Positions 42,745 to 52,347 of a stretch of DNA of 64,000 bases are shown one piece after another. The stretch lies in assembly GCF_025150745.1 (NCBI RefSeq), contig NZ_CP102282.1, positions 1,189,501 to 1,253,500 of the forward strand, in the 5' to 3' direction. The translations under genes and the position numbers were made by a program. Source of the DNA: Eubacterium ventriosum (GTDB lineage Bacteria; Bacillota; Clostridia; Lachnospirales; Lachnospiraceae). Below the pieces are notes generated by a model that did not search any database, had not been told where the DNA came from, and saw only the letters and a program-made list of their open reading frames with translations. How positions within the stretch are numbered: position 1 is the stretch's first letter; each line of letters opens with the position of its first letter.

Positions 42745-45700
42745 ATGAAAAAGAAGATTATCGCAATTGTAATTGGAATACTATGTGTCATTGTTGCAGC
42801 TATAGGTCTTTTCCAGTTTGCATTCAAAACAAAAGCAACTTATGTAAAAGATGTAGATAGTGATAAGTTTAATAAAGCATATGATTTATTGGCAAATGCA
42901 TATCTTGAGGATGGCGAAGAAGCTGACGTATATTATACAGACTTTATAAAAAAGAATACTGAAGCCGGAGAAGGGGAGCATAAGGCTACGTTAACTAACG
43001 GAGTGGATTCGGTTAAGTATTATGAAGAAAACAACAATGAAGACAACCAACTACCAGAGGATGTAAAAACATACTCTGATAAAATGATTGAATTAGAATA
43101 TCAGAAATCAGCTAACTATAAAGTAAATGTAGAAAAAGCAGGATTATATACATTAAATGTAGATTATATTTCTGTTGGTGATTCGCTTTCAGATTATACT
43201 GTTAGCGCAAAAGTTAATGGAAAACATCAGTATTCAGAAACTAATACTATAGCATTACCAATTCATTGGACAGATGTTGACCAGGACAAATATATCGGAA
43301 GTGATGATCAGAAAGAATTTCCAAAAGACAGCTACGGAGATGAAATGGCTCCTAGCCAGTCAAGAATTCAGAAATGGGTTAATACAAATATTTACAATAA
43401 TACTTACGTATCAAGCAAACCACTTACTTTCTATTTAAAAGAGGGTGAAAACACAATTTCGCTTGAAAATGTATCTTCAGGAGGATTGGCTTTAGGCAAG
43501 CTGACAGTAAAGGCAGCGACGGATGATACAATTTCATATGAAGAATATGCTGCACAGCATAGTGATGCAGAATTAGTAACAGACAAGGAAGAAGCATTAC
43601 AGATTGATGCTGTTTATTATTCAGAAAAGAATTCTACAGATGCAATATATGGCACAAAGGTCACAACAGCACTTACAAGATTCAACATAGATACAGAAAA
43701 ACTAAATACTTTGCACTGGAGTGCAGCAGGTAATGAAGTTACATATACATTCAAAGTAAAGAAGTCAGGAAATTACAACTTAGCTTTCCACTATAATAAT
43801 GGAAAGAAAGAATTCGATACTTTTGAAACAATTAAGATTGACGGTCAGGTTCCATTTAAGGAAATGTATAATTATAAGTTTAATCCGGTTTCATCAGGAT
43901 ATGCTAATGAAACACTTAAGGATTCAAATGGAAACAACTACAATTTCTATTTTGAAGAAGGAACTCACACAATCACAATCAAGCAGGAAAATGAACCAAT
44001 TATGGAAGCATACAGATATGCATTACTTTTACAGGAACATATCACAAACTTCCAGTTGGAAATCACAAAGATTACAGGTAGCGATGTAGATACTGAAAGA
44101 AACTGGAAGATGACAAAATACATTCCTGAAATTCCAAAATATTTAAATGCTTATGAAACAGTAATTCAGCATATCAGATATTTACTTCAGGATTATTCAG
44201 AAGGTGGAAACAGTGGTGCAGTTTTAGCTTACTTAGATGAAGCAGAACAGTTTATCAAGAATATGAAGAAGTATCCGGATGACATTGCTCTTCATACAGC
44301 AGACTTAACAGGTGCAGAAAACTCAATCCTCGTTTCATTAAGCAACTTCACAACAGAAGTAACATCAAATGATTTTACACTTGATAGAATTTATGTGTAC
44401 GGAGACAAGAGTGAATTAGAAAGTCCTAATGCATCATGGGCAAGCTCATTATGGACGTCAATTAGAACTTTAACCAATACATTTACATCTTCAAAATACT
44501 CAACAGGTGTATCTGACAAAGATAAGGACACAATTACTATCTGGGTTAACAGAGCTATTACTCACGTAGATTTATTACAGAAGATGGCTGATACAGAATT
44601 TGTTCCTTATTATAAAGAAAAAACAGGAAAAGATATTAAAGTTCAGGTAGCAACAATGCCTGATGTAAACAAGTTGACATTGGCAATTGCGGCAGATGAA
44701 ACACCGGACATTGCTTTAGGACTTGCTTCATATGTACCATTTGATTTGTCAAGCCGTGGTGCTTTATATGATTTATCACAGTTTGATGATTTCTGGACAG
44801 TAGCAAGAAGATTCCCGACAGGATCATTTGTTTCATATGTATATAATGAAGGAATGTACGCAATTCCTGAAACAACAGACTTTAATGCAGTTGTTTACAG
44901 AACAGATATCTTTGATCAGTTAGGACTTAAATGCCCTTCAACATGGAATGAATTGATAGACATTCTTCCAACTCTCCAGAGATATGGTAAGAACTTCTAT
45001 CATAATATTTCAGCAGGTGTTTCAGGATACAAATGGTTCTACCAGACATCACCAATGATGCTTCAGAATAATGGAGAACTTTATACACAGGATGAAAATG
45101 GTCTTGTAACAACAGGTATTGATTCAAAGAACGCAGTTAAAGGACTTCAGCTTTTAGGAGATTTGTTTACAAAATACTCTCTTGATACATCAGTACAGAA
45201 CTTCTTTAACTCATTTAGATACTCAACATTACCAATTGGTATTGTAGGTATGGAAGATTATACATTAATTAAGAATGGTGCTCAGGAATTGGACGGTAAG
45301 TGGAAACTTGCCGAATATCTTGGAACAGAACAGGAAGATGGAACAATTAACAGAAAGTTTGTTGCTAACGGAACAGGTGGAGTTATCTTTAAGAATTCTG
45401 AAAAGAAGGAAGCTTCATGGGAATTCCTTAAATGGTGGACAAGCAAAGATGTTCAGACAGAATACACATACACATTACGTTCAACATATGGTAAGACATA
45501 TTTCTGGTTATCAGCCAATATGGCAGCTCTTCACAACAATCCAATGGCTGAAGCTGACAAGCAGGTTGTATTAAAGCAGATTAATCAGGTAACTGATGTA
45601 ACAAGAACTCCTGGTCAGTACTTACTTGAAAGAACAATTTCTAATATTTGGACATCGATGGTATTCGACGGTACATCAGCACAGGTAGCAGTTGATGAGG

Positions 45701-45876
45701 CAAAGAACGATGTTAACAAAGAAATTGTAAGAAAGATGAAAGAATTAGGATTTTACGATGAAAATGGAAAACTTATAAAAGATTTCAAACTTCGTGGATA
45801 TGATTGGATTAAACAGAATCAGGATAATGCAAAAGCAGATAAAGGAGAGGAGGTAACACAGAGTGGAAGCAACTAA
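42745..45876 (+). CDS. Membrane-anchored protein with CBM-like domains fused to a solute-binding domain
   Basis: The 1043-residue protein has an N-terminal membrane anchor (about 4-26). Two beta-sandwich, galactose-binding-like modules follow: about 95-275 (YKVNVEKAGLYTLNVDYISV, LTFYLKEGENTISLENV) and about 290-455 (YTFKVKKSGNYNLAFHYNN, YFEEGTHTITIKQ). A helical stretch spans about 465-590. A family 1 solute-binding domain covers about 600-1000 (TITIWVNRAITHVDLLQKMA, ADETPDIALGLASYVPFDLS, TDFNAVVYRTDIFDQLGL). It probably captures long glucans at the membrane and delivers them to the adjoining permeases. It overlaps the first permease by 14 bases. Confidence 0.82.
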   Translation: MKKKIIAIVIGILCVIVAAIGLFQFAFKTKATYVKDVDSDKFNKAYDLLANAYLEDGEEADVYYTDFIKKNTEAGEGEHKATLTNGVDSVKYYEENNNEDNQLPEDVKTYSDKMIELEYQKSANYKVNVEKAGLYTLNVDYISVGDSLSDYTVSAKVNGKHQYSETNTIALPIHWTDVDQDKYIGSDDQKEFPKDSYGDEMAPSQSRIQKWVNTNIYNNTYVSSKPLTFYLKEGENTISLENVSSGGLALGKLTVKAATDDTISYEEYAAQHSDAELVTDKEEALQIDAVYYSEKNSTDAIYGTKVTTALTRFNIDTEKLNTLHWSAAGNEVTYTFKVKKSGNYNLAFHYNNGKKEFDTFETIKIDGQVPFKEMYNYKFNPVSSGYANETLKDSNGNNYNFYFEEGTHTITIKQENEPIMEAYRYALLLQEHITNFQLEITKITGSDVDTERNWKMTKYIPEIPKYLNAYETVIQHIRYLLQDYSEGGNSGAVLAYLDEAEQFIKNMKKYPDDIALHTADLTGAENSILVSLSNFTTEVTSNDFTLDRIYVYGDKSELESPNASWASSLWTSIRTLTNTFTSSKYSTGVSDKDKDTITIWVNRAITHVDLLQKMADTEFVPYYKEKTGKDIKVQVATMPDVNKLTLAIAADETPDIALGLASYVPFDLSSRGALYDLSQFDDFWTVARRFPTGSFVSYVYNEGMYAIPETTDFNAVVYRTDIFDQLGLKCPSTWNELIDILPTLQRYGKNFYHNISAGVSGYKWFYQTSPMMLQNNGELYTQDENGLVTTGIDSKNAVKGLQLLGDLFTKYSLDTSVQNFFNSFRYSTLPIGIVGMEDYTLIKNGAQELDGKWKLAEYLGTEQEDGTINRKFVANGTGGVIFKNSEKKEASWEFLKWWTSKDVQTEYTYTLRSTYGKTYFWLSANMAALHNNPMAEADKQVVLKQINQVTDVTRTPGQYLLERTISNIWTSMVFDGTSAQVAVDEAKNDVNKEIVRKMKELGFYDENGKLIKDFKLRGYDWIKQNQDNAKADKGEEVTQSGSN

Positions 45877-46822
45877 AGACATTGCAACAAAACCGGCTAA
45901 GCCGGCAAAGATAAAGAGCAATAAAAAGTTTACAGAAACTGAAGGTTTTCATGCTTTTGTTCTGTTCCTTCCTTACGGATTATTGTTTTTTACATTTATC
46001 TTATTACCTATTATTATTGCAATCGGATTATCATTTACATATTTTGATGTAATTAATACTCCAACTTTTGCAGGACTTAACAACTACATCACTTTGATTA
46101 CAGGCGATGAGGTATTTATGAAATATGTATTACCTAACACTGTGCTTTACGCTATCGTAGTCGGTGTTGGTGGATACGCATTATCATTCCTTATGGCATG
46201 GATTCTTGCTCAGGTAACACCTAGAGCAAGAACACTATATGCGTTAGCAATGTACACACCTTCAATGGTAGGTCAGTTAATGATTCAGGTTATTTGGAAG
46301 ACAATCTTCTCAGGTGACCAGACAGGTTTGGCAAACGCATATTTACAGAAACTGGGATTAATAAATCAGCCTATTCAGTGGTTGATATCATCTGATTACT
46401 TTATGCAGATTATGATTTTTATATCGTTGTGGTCATCAATGGGTATTGGTTTCTTATCAATGCTTTCAGGTATTATGAACATCGACCAGGAATTATACGA
46501 AGCAGCTTATGTGGATGGTATTAAAAATAGAGCCCAGGAAATTATTTATATTACAGTTCCTTCAATGAAGCCACAGATGTTGTTCGGTGCGGTTATGTCT
46601 ATTGTAAACGCATTTAACATGGGTTGGATTGGTGTAACATTGGCAGGAGCAAACCCTACACCGGATTATGCAGGTCAGTTAATTGCTAACCACATTGATG
46701 ATTATGCCTACGTTAGATACGAAATGGGATATGCATCAGCGGTATCAGTTGCATTGCTTTGCTTAGTTTGGATTTGTAGTAAAGTAGCAAACAAGTTATT
46801 TACAGAAAAAGATGAATATTAG
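45863..46822 (+). CDS. Sugar ABC transporter permease, MalF-like (first pair)
   Basis: The 319-residue protein has six predicted membrane spans and the EAA loop ELYEAAYVDGIKNRAQEIIY that contacts the ATPase. It starts with GTG at 45863, with GGAGAGGAGG about 11 bases upstream, inside the end of the previous gene. It pairs with the MalG-like permease 16 bases downstream to make an import channel for oligosaccharides. No ATP-binding subunit is encoded in the window, so a shared MsmX-type ATPase elsewhere is expected. Confidence 0.92.
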   Translation: MEATKDIATKPAKPAKIKSNKKFTETEGFHAFVLFLPYGLLFFTFILLPIIIAIGLSFTYFDVINTPTFAGLNNYITLITGDEVFMKYVLPNTVLYAIVVGVGGYALSFLMAWILAQVTPRARTLYALAMYTPSMVGQLMIQVIWKTIFSGDQTGLANAYLQKLGLINQPIQWLISSDYFMQIMIFISLWSSMGIGFLSMLSGIMNIDQELYEAAYVDGIKNRAQEIIYITVPSMKPQMLFGAVMSIVNAFNMGWIGVTLAGANPTPDYAGQLIANHIDDYAYVRYEMGYASAVSVALLCLVWICSKVANKLFTEKDEY

Positions 46823-46838
46823 AAAGGAGGATACATAA

Positions 46839-47708
46839 ATGGCAAATTTTCAAGGTAACAGAATTAACCCAACAAGATTTTCAAGCGGCCAGATTAAGTT
46901 TCATATTATAGCATTTCCGCTTTCTATATTTATGATCCTTCCGGTAGTATTCCTTATTGGAAACGCTTTTAAACCACTTGGTGAGTTGTTTAAATTTCCA
47001 CCAACTATTTTTGCACACAATCCAACATTGGACAACTTTAAGAATCTTATGAACTTAGCAGGTTCTACAGGTATTCCAATGTCAAGATACTTCTTGAACT
47101 CAATGATAGTTACTGTGCTTACAGTAGTTCTTAACTTATTGATTACAATTATGGCAGCTTATGTTTTCTCAAAGAAGAAATTCAAGATTAAAGGTGCTTT
47201 ATGGGAAATCAACCAGATGGCTCTTATGTTCGTAGCCACAGCGGTTTCAATCCCAAGATACTTAATTATAGTAAAAATTGGTGCATACAATACATGGTTT
47301 GCACATATCCTTCCACTTATTGCCATGCCTGTAGGTTTATTCCTGGTTAAGCAGTTCGTAGACGGAATACCGGATGCCCTTATTGAAGCAGCGGTAGTTG
47401 ACGGAGCAGGAGATGCAACAATCTTAAGAAAGATTATCATCCCATTAACAAAACCGGCTCTTGCAACATCAGTCGTTTTAACATTCCAGCAGGTATGGAG
47501 CAACGTGGAAACATCAAACAACTATATTACTAACGAAGCATTAAGAACATTGACATATTATGTAAACTCTATTGGCACAAACAATGCAGTGGCAGCATCA
47601 GGTATGGTTGCGGCAGCCAACTTGATTATGTTTATACCTAACCTGATTATTTTCATCTGCATGCAGTCAAAGGTTATGAACACAATGGCAAGTTCAGGTA
47701 TCAAGTAA
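46839..47708 (+). CDS. Sugar ABC transporter permease, MalG-like (first pair)
   Basis: The 289-residue permease has six spans and the EAA motif ALIEAAVVDGAGDATILRKI. It is the usual partner of the MalF-like protein upstream. AAAGGAGG lies before the ATG. The NHL-Yip1 gene begins 12 bases after its stop. Confidence 0.92.
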   Translation: MANFQGNRINPTRFSSGQIKFHIIAFPLSIFMILPVVFLIGNAFKPLGELFKFPPTIFAHNPTLDNFKNLMNLAGSTGIPMSRYFLNSMIVTVLTVVLNLLITIMAAYVFSKKKFKIKGALWEINQMALMFVATAVSIPRYLIIVKIGAYNTWFAHILPLIAMPVGLFLVKQFVDGIPDALIEAAVVDGAGDATILRKIIIPLTKPALATSVVLTFQQVWSNVETSNNYITNEALRTLTYYVNSIGTNNAVAASGMVAAANLIMFIPNLIIFICMQSKVMNTMASSGIK

Positions 47709-47720
47709 GGAGAAGGGCAC

Positions 47721-49799
47721 ATGAAAAAATTATTGAAAAAATCATTAGTGCTGTTCCTGGCACTGATATTTGTAGTGATGTCTGTTCTTCCTGTAGCAGC
47801 TTCTCAGGCAACAAGTTATTCATATACACTTGATGACGAAGGGGAGTTAGTTAGAACACAGGATGCTTACTTACCAGACAGAACTATAACAAACCTCGGA
47901 TTATCCGATCCGGAAGATATGATTATAGATGATGAAAATAATGCATATATCGTTGACACAGGTAATGCAAGAGTTCTCGTTTATAATTTGGATGATGAAA
48001 AAGTAGTAACTCAGATTGATAAAGATACTGTTGGCTCAAAAGATTTTGAAGGTTTTAACTCACCTAAGGGAATTTTTCTTACAAAAAGTGGTGAAGTTTA
48101 TATAGCTGATACAGGAGCTAAGACAGTATTCAGATTCAAGAAAGTTAACGAGACAAAATATGAATTTGTAAGACGTTATGACAGACCAACAGCACCAATC
48201 TTCGCAGATACAAACTACGAACCAAGTAAGGTAGCAGTTGATAGTGGTAACAATCTTTACATAGTTTCAGAAGGTGTTTACGCAGGTATTATTCAGCTTG
48301 CTAACTCAGGTGATTTTTTAGGATATTTCGCATCAAATAAATCTAAACTTACACCACAGCAGGTTTTCCTTAAAATTATTTATACAAAGGAACAGGAGAA
48401 AAACTCAACTTTGTTAAATACTTTACCATCAACATTCTCAAACGTTTTTGTTGATGCAGAAGGAACAGCTTATTCAACATGTATGGGTAAGGGAACGGAC
48501 CTTTTAAAGAAACATAGTACAAATGGAACAAACTTATTTAAAAATGTTATTGCTTCATCGGGTGCATTTACAGATGTAACAGCAGATTCAAATGGAATTA
48601 TTTATGCATCTGACTCAAAGGGATATATATATGTATATACAAGAGACGGAGAGTTGATTTTCAGCCTTGGTGAAAAGGCAGGTAACAATGACGTGTCAGG
48701 TTTGTTCTCATCACTTACAACAATTGCTGTTGATAACAATGGAAACATTTGGACAGCAGATGGTAAGAAGGGATTTATCCAGTCGTTTACACCAACAGAA
48801 TACGCAACAACAATTTATAAAGCATTACAGGAATATGAAAACGGTGATTACACAGATGCTCTTAAAGATTGGAATTACGTATTAAGATTAAACCAGATGT
48901 CAGTTTTGGCACATAACGGTGTTGCAAAAGCTTATTATAATGATGAAGAATATGATAAGGCAATGGAACATTTTGAAATTGCCGGAAACAGAAGTGGTTA
49001 TTCAGATGCTTTCTGGGAAGTTAGAAATAAAGGCATCCAGAAGGACCTGGGAGCTGTATTAACAGTTGTAATTATCTTAATTGTTTTGAGTATAGTTATT
49101 AAACTTGTTGATAAGAAGAAAGTTTTAAGAACTAAGAGAAAACAGTTTGGAACTAAACTAAAAGAACTTCCTGTAATTGGAGAAATCGGTTATGCATTTA
49201 AGTGTGCTAAACATCCAATTGACAGATATTATGATATAAGAGTTGGAAAGAACGGTTCAATGATTGCAGCAACAATTATTTATGTAGCATTCTTTGCAGT
49301 ATATATGATTTATCAGACAGGAAAAGGATTTATTTATCAGTATACAAGCGTTGAAGATATGGATATGGGAGCCGTAGTAGTTGGTTTCTTTGCTATCTTA
49401 ATTCTCTTCATCGTATGTAACTTCCTTGTTACATCAATTACAGATGGTGACGGAACATTAAAGCAGGTATATATGATTCCTGCATATGGTATTATGCCAT
49501 TAATGATTTGCATGATTGTTACAACAATTATGTCATACCAATTAACATATAACGAATCATTTATCTTGACAGTTATTATGATGATCGGTGGTATTTGGAG
49601 TATCGCAGTAATATTTGAAGGACTTTCAACAGTTCATGACTATGACTTTAAACAGACAGTAGTCAGCCTTATTATTACAGCAGTATTTATGTTAATTGCG
49701 GCTATAGTTGTTCTTGTAGTAATTATTATGTGGGAACAGTTATACGACTTCTTAATCACAGTAGGAAAGGAGATAATAAGAAATGTTACAGGCAGCTAA
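47721..49799 (+). CDS. Secreted-domain NHL-repeat, TPR and Yip1-type membrane protein
   Basis: The 692-residue protein has a signal peptide (1-27), then five or six NHL-type blades at about 50-365 (LSDPEDMIIDDENNAYIVDT, FNSPKGIFLTKSGEVYIADT, LTTIAVDNNGNIWTADGKKG). Two TPR-like repeats follow at about 368-435 (YENGDYTDALKDWNYVLRL, DEEYDKAMEHFEIAG), then a membrane span (about 445-466) and a Yip1-like multi-span domain at about 490-688. It is placed between the two permease pairs and overlaps the next gene by 17 bases. I infer an outside-facing scaffold or sensor for the transporter. No published function is known to me. Confidence 0.82.
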   Translation: MKKLLKKSLVLFLALIFVVMSVLPVAASQATSYSYTLDDEGELVRTQDAYLPDRTITNLGLSDPEDMIIDDENNAYIVDTGNARVLVYNLDDEKVVTQIDKDTVGSKDFEGFNSPKGIFLTKSGEVYIADTGAKTVFRFKKVNETKYEFVRRYDRPTAPIFADTNYEPSKVAVDSGNNLYIVSEGVYAGIIQLANSGDFLGYFASNKSKLTPQQVFLKIIYTKEQEKNSTLLNTLPSTFSNVFVDAEGTAYSTCMGKGTDLLKKHSTNGTNLFKNVIASSGAFTDVTADSNGIIYASDSKGYIYVYTRDGELIFSLGEKAGNNDVSGLFSSLTTIAVDNNGNIWTADGKKGFIQSFTPTEYATTIYKALQEYENGDYTDALKDWNYVLRLNQMSVLAHNGVAKAYYNDEEYDKAMEHFEIAGNRSGYSDAFWEVRNKGIQKDLGAVLTVVIILIVLSIVIKLVDKKKVLRTKRKQFGTKLKELPVIGEIGYAFKCAKHPIDRYYDIRVGKNGSMIAATIIYVAFFAVYMIYQTGKGFIYQYTSVEDMDMGAVVVGFFAILILFIVCNFLVTSITDGDGTLKQVYMIPAYGIMPLMICMIVTTIMSYQLTYNESFILTVIMMIGGIWSIAVIFEGLSTVHDYDFKQTVVSLIITAVFMLIAAIVVLVVIIMWEQLYDFLITVGKEIIRNVTGS

Positions 49800-52347
49800 A
49801 AAGAATAAATTTAAAGCAACAGCAATCATTGTATGTCTCTTATGTGTCCTTTCACTTTGTGTAGCAGTTGGCGCTGCATTCATTAACACTAACAGAGATA
49901 CAAGACCTGTACCTGATGTTGCAAAATCTTCATTAAAGTATTCAAATGCTTACGAAGAATTATGCACAATAGGAGATTACAAATATCTTTTCTATGAAGA
50001 CAGAGATATCTTAGCAATCGAAAATACAAAAACAGGATATGTTTGGAAAACAGGCGTAGACGTTCCTTTCTTAAATGAAGCATGGGAAGCAAGAGATATT
50101 ATTACAGATGCTAAGGAAAGCGGTGATAATACAGAACTTAAAGACTATGCTAAAGAAAAGAATATGACAATAGCAGAAGTAAAAGAAATGGCAAACTGTG
50201 TTGATTCATCATTTAACAGTAGCCAGTATACAGCCTTTGCCAATTCTCTTGTAACAGTTGAATATTTTGAAGGCTCAGGAGATTCAATGACAACACAGAG
50301 AGCATCATCAGCACCGGAAAAGAAGAGCCAGGGCGAATCACAGCTTACTAAGGGAAGCAGTGAAAACGAATGGGTTTTGGATTGTAAGTTTAACATTGAT
50401 GATGAAGAATTAGGCGTTAAAGTTCATATGACTTTAGGCGAAAATGGAAAGGTTAACTTTAAAGTTCCTTATGAAGAAATTACAGGTTGTATTAGCAAGA
50501 TTAAATGTATCGAAATTGCTCCTTTCTTAGGAACAAGCGGTGGTATTCTTAAATACTATGATAAAGATGCAGATGATTTTGTTAAGACAGAAGTGAAAGA
50601 ACTTACACCTGGTTATGTTTTAGTTCCAGACGGAAGCGGAAGCTTAATCAGATTTAATGAAAACAAGACAAAGTTTAGTGAATACAATAGTAAGGTTTAT
50701 GGAACAGATCCATCAACAGAATCTAACTACTATTCATCATTAGATGATGTTGTACCACTTAAGAATCCAACAATGCCGGTATTTGGTATTTCACATGGTG
50801 ATGGTACACAGGCAGCATTTGTAGCTTATGCAGATCAGGGTGATGAGTATATGTCAATTAATGCAGCTCCTGCATCAACAACTGATGGAGAAATTGCTTA
50901 CACATATGCATATGCATCATTCCAGTACAACGCTGAATACTTCCAGGTTATAAACCAGGCAGGTGATTCATATCGTAAAGTACAGGATAAACCTAATAAG
51001 TTTGATATTGACTTAACATATCAGTTTTTAGAGGGTGACGGCAGTAATGGTTACAAAGCTGATTACACAGGTATGGCTAAGGCATACAGACAGCATTTAA
51101 TTGATGAAGGAATTTTAACTGAAAAGTCAGTTGATGAAAAGAACATTCCTATTAGAATTGACTTCCTTATGTCAGATTCAAAGAAAGGTGTATTCTCAAC
51201 ACAGGAAGTTGAAGTTACTTCAGCATCAGATGTTAAGAATATTTTAAACCAGCTTAACAAAGATGGTATTGAAAATATTAGCACAGGACTTATAGGATGG
51301 CAGAGAGGTGGAGAAACATTATCAAAACCTAACAGCACTAAGTTCTCAAGTTCAGTTGGAAAGAAGAATGAATTTAAGAGTTTAATGTCAGAATTCGCTA
51401 AAAAGGGAATTGATATTTCATTTTCAAGAGAGTTCTCATCAATAAACGAAACAATGGTTAATTATTATGGAACTGCAGCAAAGCATATTAACTCACAGTA
51501 TCTCTCAGTAGATAAGTCACAAGTTCTTCCAAAGAACGTTCCTGTTACAGAATACGGATATGCAACACCTGCTAAGACAGCACAGTGGATTACAGATTTG
51601 TATGAAGATTTAGGAGACTTAAGCGGTTCATTTACAATTGACGGAGCATCAAACATTCTTTTAAGCCATTATAAGAGTGATGACAATAAGACAACAGTTC
51701 AGAATACTGTAAAACTTTATCAGGATGCTATTTCAAAGATTCAGAAGAACGGAACAAAGACAAACCTTGTAAATCCTAACAAGTACTTATGGAAATATAC
51801 AGACCGTTACTTACAGTCACCTGTAGGAACATCACAGTATGTATATGAAACAGATACAGTTCCTTTCTTACAGATGGTACTTAATGGAACAATGGAAGTT
51901 TATGCACCATATGCTAACTTCTCATTCTATGCACAGACAGATATGTTAAGAATGATTGATTACAACATTTCACCATCATTTGTCTTAACACAGAAACCAT
52001 CATACTTATTAGGTTCAACAACTTCATCAGATTACTATTCAACAGAGTTTGGACAGTATGAGGAATTAGTAAATACTATTTACAATACAGTTAATACACC
52101 ATTGTCACAGGTTATTAATTATAACTGGGATAGCAGAACAGTTTATAGCTGGGATGGAAAAGAATTAACTTCAGCATCAAAAGATGCTAATGGTAATGAA
52201 ACAGATGGTGGTATAATTGCAAACCAGTATTCAAAGGATGGAGATGTGAAGACAATTATTATAAACTATACATCTGATGAAATTCAGGTTAATGGTACAA
52301 GCGTTGCAGCAAACAGCGCAGCAGTAGTAGAAGGAGGTGTTAAGTAA
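49783..52347 (+). CDS. Membrane-anchored DUF5696-like protein, possible glycoside-acting enzyme
   Basis: The 854-residue protein has one N-terminal span (about 12-34) and a large outside part. A beta-rich domain at about 200-420 (YVLVPDGSGSLIRFNENKT, PVFGISHGDGTQAAFVAYA) is followed by what looks like a beta/alpha barrel at about 450-720 (IRIDFLMSDSKKG, ISTGLIGWQRGGE, GIDISFSREFSS, FTIDGASNILLSHY). This layout recalls GH-type proteins of the GH31/36/101 kind but without a catalytic motif I can name. It matches DUF5696 proteins that accompany sugar permeases in Clostridia and Paenibacillus. It overlaps both neighbours, so it is tightly coupled to the transporter. Confidence 0.7.
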   Translation: MLQAAKKNKFKATAIIVCLLCVLSLCVAVGAAFINTNRDTRPVPDVAKSSLKYSNAYEELCTIGDYKYLFYEDRDILAIENTKTGYVWKTGVDVPFLNEAWEARDIITDAKESGDNTELKDYAKEKNMTIAEVKEMANCVDSSFNSSQYTAFANSLVTVEYFEGSGDSMTTQRASSAPEKKSQGESQLTKGSSENEWVLDCKFNIDDEELGVKVHMTLGENGKVNFKVPYEEITGCISKIKCIEIAPFLGTSGGILKYYDKDADDFVKTEVKELTPGYVLVPDGSGSLIRFNENKTKFSEYNSKVYGTDPSTESNYYSSLDDVVPLKNPTMPVFGISHGDGTQAAFVAYADQGDEYMSINAAPASTTDGEIAYTYAYASFQYNAEYFQVINQAGDSYRKVQDKPNKFDIDLTYQFLEGDGSNGYKADYTGMAKAYRQHLIDEGILTEKSVDEKNIPIRIDFLMSDSKKGVFSTQEVEVTSASDVKNILNQLNKDGIENISTGLIGWQRGGETLSKPNSTKFSSSVGKKNEFKSLMSEFAKKGIDISFSREFSSINETMVNYYGTAAKHINSQYLSVDKSQVLPKNVPVTEYGYATPAKTAQWITDLYEDLGDLSGSFTIDGASNILLSHYKSDDNKTTVQNTVKLYQDAISKIQKNGTKTNLVNPNKYLWKYTDRYLQSPVGTSQYVYETDTVPFLQMVLNGTMEVYAPYANFSFYAQTDMLRMIDYNISPSFVLTQKPSYLLGSTTSSDYYSTEFGQYEELVNTIYNTVNTPLSQVINYNWDSRTVYSWDGKELTSASKDANGNETDGGIIANQYSKDGDVKTIIINYTSDEIQVNGTSVAANSAAVVEGGVK

